Source: Akkermansia muciniphila (GTDB lineage Bacteria > Verrucomicrobiota > Verrucomicrobiia > Verrucomicrobiales > Akkermansiaceae). Taken from it: DNA of 5,982 nucleotides. Location of the stretch: the NCBI GenBank assembly GCA_943324575.2, contig CALPMD020000088.1, positions 1-5,982 of the forward strand, read 5' to 3'. Below are positions 1 through 4,619 of this stretch, in pieces. The notes beneath the pieces are model-generated. The model was not told the origin of the DNA. It made no database searches and saw only the letters and a list, made by a program, of their open reading frames with translations. The position numbers and the translations under genes were made by a program. Position 1 is the first letter of the stretch. Every line of letters starts with the position of its first letter.

Positions 1-714
1 CCCGTCGATGCAGCAAATGAAGATGTCCGAGAGGCCGCGGTTTTTCAGTTCGGTGGCGACATTGAGCCAGAAGCCCGCGCCCTCATTTTCCGAAGACCAC
101 ATCCCGAGAACCTCCTTCATCCCTTCCATGTTAACGGCTAGCGCGATATAGACGGCGCGATTGGTGACCTTGCCTTCATGGCGGATTTTGACCGCGACGG
201 CATCGAACCAAACGATCGGATAGACTCGATCGAGGCAGCGGTTCCGCCAAGCGCTGACCTCCTCAAAGACCGCCTCCGTGGCGTTGGAGATGAGTGTTGG
301 CGAGACCTCGACCTTGTAGATTTCCTTGAGGTGCTCCTGGATCTCGCGAACGCCCAACCCCCTTGCGTAAAGGCTCACGATGCAGTCGTCAAAGCCGTCG
401 AAGTGCCGTTGATGCTTGGGGATGATCAGGGGCTCGAAATCTCCCTTGCGGTCGCGAGGAATCTTGATCGGCAGCTCGCCGTCATCGCTTCGTAGGATCT
501 TTTTGCTGTGGCCGTTGCGGGCATTGGGCTTCTCCTCGGGTGGGCGCTCATGCTTCTCATAGCCCAAATGGGTCGTCAGCTCGGATTCGAGTACCCGATT
601 GATTAAGCGCTTTTTGAGTTCGGTGAACAGGCCCTCGGGTCCAGTGAGGTCTTCGGGCTTGCGGTAATTTGCGAGTAGCTGGTCGATTAGTTTGTCTTCG
701 ATGGTGGTTTTCAT
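1..714 (-). CDS. IS256-family (Mutator-type) DDE transposase, C-terminus beyond window
   Basis: The frame is open for 238 codons from ATG (complement of 712-714) to the window edge; family members are about 400 residues, so roughly 160 are missing. The start is supported by an AAAGGAA ribosome-binding site (complement of 721-727) six bases upstream. Visible landmarks in order: an N-terminal segment with LGYEKHER and the ARNGHSKK motif (about residues 52-72); the basic KIPRDRKGDFEP stretch (about 83-94); a helix-turn-helix-like region GLGVREIQEHLKEIY (about 119-133) followed by VSPTLISN; the first catalytic Asp in the WFDAVAVKIR segment (D171); and the second catalytic Asp in CCIDG (D237), two codons from the edge. 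The catalytic Glu is outside the window. The protein would cut and join the element's ends during copy-out/paste-in transposition. The frame contains no visible damage. Confidence 0.95.
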   Translation of the reverse strand, partial: MKTTIEDKLIDQLLANYRKPEDLTGPEGLFTELKKRLINRVLESELTTHLGYEKHERPPEEKPNARNGHSKKILRSDDGELPIKIPRDRKGDFEPLIIPKHQRHFDGFDDCIVSLYARGLGVREIQEHLKEIYKVEVSPTLISNATEAVFEEVSAWRNRCLDRVYPIVWFDAVAVKIRHEGKVTNRAVYIALAVNMEGMKEVLGMWSSENEGAGFWLNVATELKNRGLSDIFICCIDG

Positions 715-750
715 TTGATGTTCCTTTAGTCGTTCAGGTTCACCAGTGGA

Positions 751-783
751 ATCCTACTTACACAAAAAATCTTACACCCCCCC
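751..783. repeat. IS terminal region with two CTTACAC copies
   Basis: The outer end of the IS carries CTTACAC at 757-763 and again at 771-777, starts 14 bp apart, separated by a seven-base A-rich spacer and followed by C7. This is probably the terminal inverted repeat bound by the transposase. The partner repeat is out of the window, so the exact length of the inverted repeat is unknown. Confidence 0.6.
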
Positions 784-1082
784 GGTTGCTGGTAGATACG
801 CGTGGCGAGAGCAATCGAACATCTGAATCCACCTACCCCTGGTTATCCATCATTCACTCAAAACCGTCTTCATGGATCGTTGGAAAAAATCGTTCATCCC
901 AAACGACAGCTAATGAATTGAAGGGGTTTTTGGCAGACTCTCAACAAATAAAACCTACGACCTCGGGAAATTATTGGATCAAAAAATCACTCAAATTACT
1001 TAAAACTAATTGTTTGAATTTATGCAAAGAACGATATCAATTTTAATTCTTCCAAAAAAACCATTAAATTTGAAAATTTCAC

Positions 1083-1111
1083 TTGCCTAAATAATAATCA
1101 TCAATTATATC
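1083..1111 (+). promoter_or_regulatory. Candidate sigma70-type promoter for the orphan gene
   Basis: TTGCCT (1083-1088, 4 of 6 to TTGACA) and TATATC (1106-1111, 4 of 6 to TATAAT) are separated by exactly 17 bp. The region upstream is extremely A/T-rich, which could act as an UP element. Initiation would fall near 1118, leaving a leader of about 68 nt before the ATG at 1186. The call rests on base matches only. Confidence 0.4.
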
Positions 1112-1117
1112 TCTAAC

Positions 1118-1162
1118 CGTTGCGCTAAGCCGAGGGGTGAACTAATGATCCCCAAAGCAACG
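1118..1162 (+). promoter_or_regulatory. Inverted-repeat leader ahead of the orphan gene
   Basis: CGTTGC (1118-1123) is the exact reverse complement of GCAACG (1157-1162). Nested inside are GGGG (1134-1137) and CCCC (1150-1153). In RNA this gives an outer 6-bp stem and an inner 4-bp stem with an asymmetric internal loop (10 and 3 nt) and a 12-nt apical loop. It starts about where transcription from the predicted promoter would begin and ends 23 nt before the ATG. There is no T-tract, so it is not a terminator. It could be a 5' UTR structure or a protein-binding site; the role is unknown. Confidence 0.4.
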
Positions 1163-1185
1163 TGTGACTTCTAACAAAAAAATAA

Positions 1186-1575
1186 ATGGCAACTAATAGC
1201 CTAAATAATGTGTCCGCCCGCCGCAATCAATTCATCGCCGCTTGGCGTGAACATGCGCCGGAAGCGACGTTCGATGGAAGTACCCTGGCCCAGTTCGAAG
1301 CAGAGACGCTAGAGCCGTTTAACGTGAGTTTACTCATGGAAGCGGCAAAGGCGGTGATGTCAGGATTGATAATGGATCGAGATCAGGCTCATGCGGCAAT
1401 GAACCGTAAATTGGTCATGGTCGCGAAAGCCGTGAGAGGGCACTTCGCCTTCGGAGAAGACAGCAAGATGTATCGCGCAATGGGCTATGTGCCGTTGAGC
1501 GAGCGCCAGAGCGGTCTGACCCAAAAAGTGAAGAATACCATAGCCACAATCCCGCCCACCGCGAGTGCCGCCTGA
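1186..1575 (+). CDS. Small orphan protein with SER-x-SGLT tail motif, function unknown
   Basis: A 129-residue soluble protein with no signal peptide or membrane segment. It appears mostly helical: residues 10-20 and 35-88 are rich in Ala, Glu, Leu and Met. It ends in the conspicuous segment GEDSKMYRAMGYVPLSERQS followed by GLT (residues 90-112). From memory, this G-YV-x-x-SER-x-SGLT-x-K ending recurs in small unannotated proteins of Verrucomicrobia and Planctomycetes; I cannot name a function. The last fifteen or so residues (ATIPPTASAA end) look like a variable tail. There is no Shine-Dalgarno sequence: the ATG follows an A-rich AACAAAAAAATAA stretch, which may allow initiation by low structure. 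The gene is monocistronic by context, with its own candidate promoter and leader upstream and a strong terminator 79 bp after the stop. Base composition is near 50% G+C, lower than hisI or rplS. Confidence 0.8.
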   Translation: MATNSLNNVSARRNQFIAAWREHAPEATFDGSTLAQFEAETLEPFNVSLLMEAAKAVMSGLIMDRDQAHAAMNRKLVMVAKAVRGHFAFGEDSKMYRAMGYVPLSERQSGLTQKVKNTIATIPPTASAA

Positions 1576-1653
1576 TTCAGCTTACCAGGGCTGAGGAATC
1601 CAGGCGCCACTTCGGTTGGACTCGGAAATAAACAAATACTGTCGTTGATGGTT

Positions 1654-1685
1654 CCACCGCTCCCGCAAGGGGGCGGTGGTTTTTT
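1654..1685 (+). terminator. Strong intrinsic terminator after the orphan gene
   Basis: An 11-bp stem (1654-1664 with 1669-1679, one T-G wobble, otherwise G-C rich) is closed by a GCAA tetraloop (1665-1668) and followed directly by T6 (1680-1685). It is textbook Rho-independent architecture acting on the plus strand. The opposite orientation lacks a T-tract. It separates the orphan gene from hisI, so hisI needs its own promoter within 1686-1828; I see no clear one there. Confidence 0.92.
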
Positions 1686-1805
1686 ATGGGTGCCCGATCT
1701 GGCACCACCACTCTGCAGGCTGGGTCGCCTTGGCGATGAACTCTGACCAGCGGCATGGCAACGCGCTTTTTGGGGGCTGGCTTTCATCCGGGCTGGACAG
1801 TCTGT

Positions 1806-1815
1806 GGGGGGGGGG
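1806..1815 (+). repeat. G10 homopolymer upstream of hisI start
   Basis: Ten consecutive G lie 13 bp before the hisI ATG. This is the longest homopolymer in the window. It sits in the 5' UTR if hisI starts at 1829, or within the coding sequence if an upstream in-frame ATG (1676 or 1737) is used. Confidence 0.9.
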
Positions 1816-1828
1816 TCACGGTCTGCCC

Positions 1829-2287
1829 ATGGATTTGAACAACGTGTTTGCCCCGCGGGGCGGTAAGGCCGCGGTCGAAGAGGGATTGGATTTCACGCCG
1901 AAGTTCGACGCCGATGGCTTGGTGCCGGCGCTGGCGATGGACGCGATCACCCGCGAGCCGCTGATGTTGGCGTACATGAATGAGGAGTCGCTGCGGCGGA
2001 CTTTGGAGATTGGCGAGGCGGTCTACTGGTCGCGTTCGCGCCAGGAGTTCTGGCACAAGGGGGCGACTTCCGGCCACATCCAGCGGATCGTGGAGATCCG
2101 CACGGACTGTGACCAGGATGCGTTGATCCTGATGGTGGAGCAAATCGGGGCAGGCGCGTGCCACACGGGCCGCAATAGCTGTTTTTACCGAAAAGTCACG
2201 GTGGTGGCGGGCGAAAGCGCGGCTAAGCTGGAGTCGATCGGGGCGGGAAAATCGTTCGATCCGGCGGCGGTTTATGGCAAATCGTGA
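1829..2287 (+). CDS. hisI: Phosphoribosyl-AMP cyclohydrolase
   Basis: This cytosolic enzyme opens the adenine ring of phosphoribosyl-AMP to give the ProFAR precursor, the third step of histidine synthesis. The 152-residue protein has the whole family core: [14 protein letters not shown] (26-39), [17 protein letters not shown] (44-60), [20 protein letters not shown] (64-83) and the metal site RTDCDQDAL (91-99) with D93, C94, D95 and D97, then [13 protein letters not shown] (109-121) with C111 and C118. The Cys residues bind the structural/catalytic zinc and the Asp cluster binds magnesium in characterised homologues. It is monofunctional: no HisE pyrophosphohydrolase domain follows. I chose the ATG at 1829 because the N-terminal segment from there ([15 protein letters not shown]) resembles related HisI proteins, whereas the in-frame extension back to 1676 is low-complexity and lies against the terminator. 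The Shine-Dalgarno is poor; only the G-tract is nearby. No other his genes are visible. Confidence 0.95.
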   Translation: MDLNNVFAPRGGKAAVEEGLDFTPKFDADGLVPALAMDAITREPLMLAYMNEESLRRTLEIGEAVYWSRSRQEFWHKGATSGHIQRIVEIRTDCDQDALILMVEQIGAGACHTGRNSCFYRKVTVVAGESAAKLESIGAGKSFDPAAVYGKS

Positions 2288-2397
2288 ATTTTGAGTCATT
2301 TCGCGGTTGCAATCTTCAATTTAATCCGCTAGCTCTCCCGCCCCGCAGGTCAGGGCACACCGCTAAGACAACGCAGGCAGCACACTAATTTTCCGCG

Positions 2398-2403
2398 AAG
2401 GAG
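2398..2403 (+). promoter_or_regulatory. Ribosome-binding site of rplS
   Basis: AAGGAG ends six bases before the ATG at 2410, an optimal spacing. It is the clearest Shine-Dalgarno in the window, as expected for a highly expressed ribosomal protein gene. In the same 122-bp leader, TTTAAT at 2320-2325 is the best -10-like hexamer, but I find no good -35 at the right distance. Confidence 0.85.
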
Positions 2404-2409
2404 CACCCT

Positions 2410-2754
2410 ATGCATATCATTAAGAAGATCGAGTCAGAGCAATTGAAGCAAGACGTCGCTGATTTCAACGTCGGCGATACCGTGAAGGTCCATTGCCGGG
2501 TTGTTGAAGGTGGCAAAGAGCGCGTCCAGATCTTCGCTGGTATCGTGTTGGCTCGCGGCGGTTCCGGCGTGAACGCTGCATTCACCGTGCGTAAGATTTC
2601 CTACGGCGAAGGCGTCGAGCGGGTTTTCCCACTGCACACGCCACGGATCGCCAAGATCGAAGTCACCAACCGTGGCAAGGTCCGCCGTGCGAAGCTCCAC
2701 TACCTGCGCGAGCGCGTGGGCAAGCGCGCTCTCCTCGTGAAGAGCGCCAACTGA
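2410..2754 (+). CDS. rplS: 50S ribosomal protein L19
   Basis: A 114-residue protein that matches bacterial L19 over its full length (usual size 110-120). Landmarks: the N-terminal helix [14 protein letters not shown] (3-16); [20 protein letters not shown] (19-38), the start of the SH3-like barrel; [12 protein letters not shown] (40-51); [20 protein letters not shown] (58-77); and the L19 signature [16 protein letters not shown] (85-100), followed by the basic KRALLVK tail. L19 sits on the 50S subunit at the interface with the 30S subunit and helps form an intersubunit bridge. In many bacteria rplS closes the rpsP-rimM-trmD operon; here its upstream neighbour is hisI, 122 bp away, so trmD is not adjacent. 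A strong terminator follows 26 bp after the stop, so the gene is probably transcribed alone or with hisI. Confidence 0.98.
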   Translation: MHIIKKIESEQLKQDVADFNVGDTVKVHCRVVEGGKERVQIFAGIVLARGGSGVNAAFTVRKISYGEGVERVFPLHTPRIAKIEVTNRGKVRRAKLHYLRERVGKRALLVKSAN

Positions 2755-2780
2755 TTCGACGGATCGATTGTTTCATTTTC

Positions 2781-2823
2781 AAAACGCCTCGCCCGGTTTC
2801 CGGGTGGGGCGTTTTTGGTTTTT
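2781..2823 (+). terminator. Strong intrinsic terminator after rplS
   Basis: A 16-bp stem (2781-2796 with 2800-2815, two G-T wobbles) has a TTT loop, with T5 at 2812-2816 and a second T5 at 2819-2823. The 5' arm starts with AAAA, so the hairpin could also work in the opposite direction. It isolates rplS from the downstream genes. Confidence 0.93.
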
Positions 2824-2879
2824 AGCGATGCGCGAGATTTCCGCTTTGCGGAATCGTCAGACCGCGCCAACTTGACGGC

Positions 2880-3803
2880 GTGCGCGTTCCTGTTCCCATT
2901 GTAATCCTACTCGTCCTGATAGTGGTCGGGGGCGTGTGGTGGAGTAGCACGGCAAGGATGGATTTCACCACGCCACCGCCTGCGGCAGAGCTGGAGCAAG
3001 TGCGGCAACGAGTTCAGTCCACGCTACCCAAGGTCGAGCTGGAAAAGTCGACGCCGCCAGTGGCTATCGTCGAGAAGCCCGCTCCTCCCCCTCCGGCCCC
3101 GCCCAAGCCTATCGTGGATCTGGGCGACTTGAAGGCGGCGCCTAGCCTTTCCGAATACACGAAAAACTCTGTCGATGGCTCTGACAGTGCCATCGAGCTG
3201 GCGACCCAGCTGGAGGCGAAGGGAGAATTCAAGCGCGCCTTGCTGGCGTGGGAGCGGGTCATCGATCTCACCAAGCCGGATGATCGCCAAGCTGGGGTGG
3301 CCATCGCCTCCATCCAACGCCTGCGTCCAACTCTGCCGCTATGGAATGAGAAGCCGAAACTGGCCCGGCCGATTACGCTGCATGCCAGTGCTGGGAAGAA
3401 AATGGCGAAATCCCTGCTGCCCATCCTCGAAGAAGTGGCCCGTGATCTGGAGAGGGCTTCGTCGGGGATCATCAAGGTCAAAGTCAAGGTCAGCGCCGGG
3501 CGCACCAGCTCACCGGCACAGCATGCGACGCCCGTGGCCATCTGGCTTACAGGCGCCGACAGCCGATCCTCTTCTACTGCGGTGCGATCCTTCACCGTGG
3601 GCTCGGCCGACGCCCTGCGCCCCGCAATTCTCAAAAACGTTTTTCGCATCACGCGCAGTCACCTGAGTCGCTGGACCACGTTCACAGCGCCGGCGGACTT
3701 GAACGACGCCGAAAATCCACTGGACGCGCTGAGCTACCGATTGACGCGTCTGTGCTGGAGCGAGTTTGCGACCGCTTTGAATCCACCGCCAAAAAAGAAG
3801 TGA
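2880..3803 (+). CDS. Membrane-anchored protein with Pro-rich linker, function unknown
   Basis: A 307-residue protein that I do not recognise. Residues 5-21 (VPIVILLVLIVVGGVWW) form one N-terminal membrane segment with a short Arg-containing front, so most of the chain is probably periplasmic. A charged helix follows (35-56), then a proline-rich linker (59-78, run of APPPPPAPP), then a TPR-like helix pair around ATQLEAKGEFKRALLAWERV (108-127). Next is a basic domain (150-206) with the alternating IIKVKVKVS strand and a Ser-rich stretch (227-235), ending in an ALNPPPKKK tail. The start is GTG at 2880. The frame is open only from the stop at 2823-2825, no ATG occurs before the membrane segment, and there is no Shine-Dalgarno. 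It could be an envelope scaffold or a solute-binding-like protein. The rplS terminator lies upstream, so it needs its own promoter, none of which is obvious. Confidence 0.72.
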   Translation: MRVPVPIVILLVLIVVGGVWWSSTARMDFTTPPPAAELEQVRQRVQSTLPKVELEKSTPPVAIVEKPAPPPPAPPKPIVDLGDLKAAPSLSEYTKNSVDGSDSAIELATQLEAKGEFKRALLAWERVIDLTKPDDRQAGVAIASIQRLRPTLPLWNEKPKLARPITLHASAGKKMAKSLLPILEEVARDLERASSGIIKVKVKVSAGRTSSPAQHATPVAIWLTGADSRSSSTAVRSFTVGSADALRPAILKNVFRITRSHLSRWTTFTAPADLNDAENPLDALSYRLTRLCWSEFATALNPPPKKK

Positions 3804-3856
3804 TTTTTCGAAAATCGTTCTAATATTTCCGCGTCCCGCTACGTTCTATTAGTAGC
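3802..3856. promoter_or_regulatory. Two inverted repeats in the gap before the ydjY-like gene
   Basis: GATTTT/AAAATC (3802-3807 and 3811-3816, centred on the palindrome TTTTCGAAAA) overlaps the stop of the upstream gene. A second pair, GCTAC/GTAGC (3838-3842 and 3852-3856), has a 9-nt loop. Between them is a -10-like TAATAT (3821-3826) without a convincing -35. Neither hairpin has a T-tract, so these are not standard terminators. They could be operator-like sites or a leader for the exported gene pair. Confidence 0.3.
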
Positions 3857-3884
3857 CACGCTCACTCCATTGCCTTTCTCCATC

Positions 3885-4619
3885 ATGTTTTTGCGCCAGC
3901 TTTTCTTTTTCGCCGTTTGCTCGTCATTGGCATGGGCACAGGCTCCCGAAGCCGCCGTGACTGAGGCAGTCCAGCCGTCCGTCAAAAAAATCGACGGCAC
4001 GAGCTACCAGATCGGCGACATCCTCTTCGACTCGAAAAGCCGTGAGATCCGCCTTCCTGCGCAGATCAGCAGCGTGGACCGCACCTTGGAGTTCTTGATC
4101 GTTCACGAAAAAGGTAAAATCTACGAGTCCTTGCTGGTGACGAAGATTTCACCCACCCATCTCAACCTCGCCCTCACGCTGCTGCGCTATCAGACCTCGC
4201 GCGAACTCATCGCCCTGCCCAATGAGACGGGCGGCATCTCGGGCAACTTCCCGGACGTCCCCGCAGACGTGAAGGCTGGCGCCCGCGTGAATATCGAGGT
4301 GGAGTGGACTGACGACGGCAAGGTCCGCCGCGTTCCAGCCAGTGACTGGATCCAACACGCGGTAAAGGCCACCGCCATGTCGGCCGGGCCGTGGGTCTAC
4401 AATGGCTCGGATTACCACGAAGGGAAATACGTCCCGGAGATGTGCGGTGACATCATCGGCATCCTCGTGGCGCCGTCCGCCGTTCTCAACTACCCCGGCG
4501 CCGATAACGACAACGGCAACATTTGGAACCCTTTTCAAAAGCGAGTTCCGCCCGTAGATACCCCTGTCACCGTCATCATCACTCCTTTTTCAAGCACCCC
4601 TGTTCCACCGAAACCATGA
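3885..4619 (+). CDS. Secreted YdjY-like domain protein
   Basis: A 244-residue exported protein. Residues 1-18 (MFLRQLFFFAVCSSLAWA) are a signal peptide with a likely cut at AWA|QA. After a short spacer comes a YdjY-like domain: DGTSYQIGDILFDSKSREIR (37-56), LEFLIVHEKGKIYESLLVTK (68-87) with the characteristic EKGK-x-YESLL core, ISPTHLNLALTLL (88-100), and later GPWVYNGSDYHEGKYVPEMC (168-187) running into GDIIGILVAPSAVLNYP (188-204). This pattern fits the unassigned YdjY-domain proteins common in Verrucomicrobia and Planctomycetes (from memory). No enzymatic residues are known to me. The frame extends to a TTG at 3870, but ATG 3885 gives the better signal peptide. There is no Shine-Dalgarno. 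The last four bases (ATGA) are shared with the next gene, so the two are probably translationally coupled. Confidence 0.75.
   Translation: MFLRQLFFFAVCSSLAWAQAPEAAVTEAVQPSVKKIDGTSYQIGDILFDSKSREIRLPAQISSVDRTLEFLIVHEKGKIYESLLVTKISPTHLNLALTLLRYQTSRELIALPNETGGISGNFPDVPADVKAGARVNIEVEWTDDGKVRRVPASDWIQHAVKATAMSAGPWVYNGSDYHEGKYVPEMCGDIIGILVAPSAVLNYPGADNDNGNIWNPFQKRVPPVDTPVTVIITPFSSTPVPPKP

Larger units (their letters stand above)
1..783 (-). mobile_element. IS256-family insertion sequence, transposase-start end (partial)
   Basis: The element is defined by an IS256-type transposase read leftwards from 714. Beyond the start codon is a 60-70 bp non-coding end that finishes in a TTACAC-rich stretch and a run of seven C (777-783). 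Read inward on the minus strand, the terminus is a G-run, then TGTAAG, an A/T tract and GTGTAAG, which is the general style of IS256-family terminal repeats (from memory). The exact last base lies somewhere in the C-run. The other end, with its matching inverted repeat and the 8-9 bp target duplication typical of the family, is left of the window, so neither could be checked. The transposase reads through without stop or frameshift as far as visible, so the copy may be intact. Confidence 0.88.
784..1185. other. 402-bp AT-rich intergenic stretch between IS and orphan gene
   Basis: No convincing gene is present. By hand count, 901-1080 is about 29% G+C (961-1020 about 27%, 1021-1080 about 22%), against 50-60% or more in the neighbouring genes. 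One plus-strand frame stays open across the IS boundary to the stop at 1044-1046, but it begins inside the IS terminus, has no ribosome-binding site and resembles no family I know. The right part (1083-1162) holds a plausible promoter and an inverted repeat, listed separately. The composition suggests an upstream regulatory region of the next gene, or a remnant of foreign DNA. Confidence 0.7.

Noticed and set aside
178..495. 105-codon plus-strand frame
   Set aside because: It is antisense to the clearly recognisable IS256 transposase.
790..840. tRNA-like fragment on the minus strand (GTTCGATT followed by CTCTCGCCA)
   Set aside because: The would-be T-stem pairs at only about three of five positions, and no acceptor, D-arm or anticodon arm could be assembled.
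669..1046. 125-codon plus-strand frame crossing the IS edge into the AT-rich region
   Set aside because: It begins antisense to the transposase N-terminus, has no ribosome-binding site, changes composition abruptly at 784 and resembles no known protein.
1112..1175. Integron attC site (TCTAAC then CGTTGC-GCTAAGCC resembles the start of an attC)
   Set aside because: An attC needs an inverted GTTRRRY partner at the far end. Here the second TCTAAC (1170-1175) is in direct orientation and no GTTAG is present.
1784..2299. 171-codon minus-strand frame opposite hisI
   Set aside because: It is a GC-rich antisense shadow of a gene with all HisI motifs; its Arg/His-rich composition is typical of such shadows.
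3014..3652. 212-codon minus-strand frame and 163-codon plus-strand frame over the membrane-anchored protein gene
   Set aside because: The 2880-3803 frame gives a membrane helix, linker and globular domain; the alternatives lack start signals and have Ser/Arg-rich low-complexity composition. This choice is less certain than for the other genes because the protein has no known family.
4523..4615. Upstream in-frame ATG extending the prenyltransferase-repeat protein by 31 residues
   Set aside because: It would bury the signal peptide behind a basic, His/Ser-rich segment overlapping the ydjY-like gene; the ATGA start at 4616 is far more plausible.
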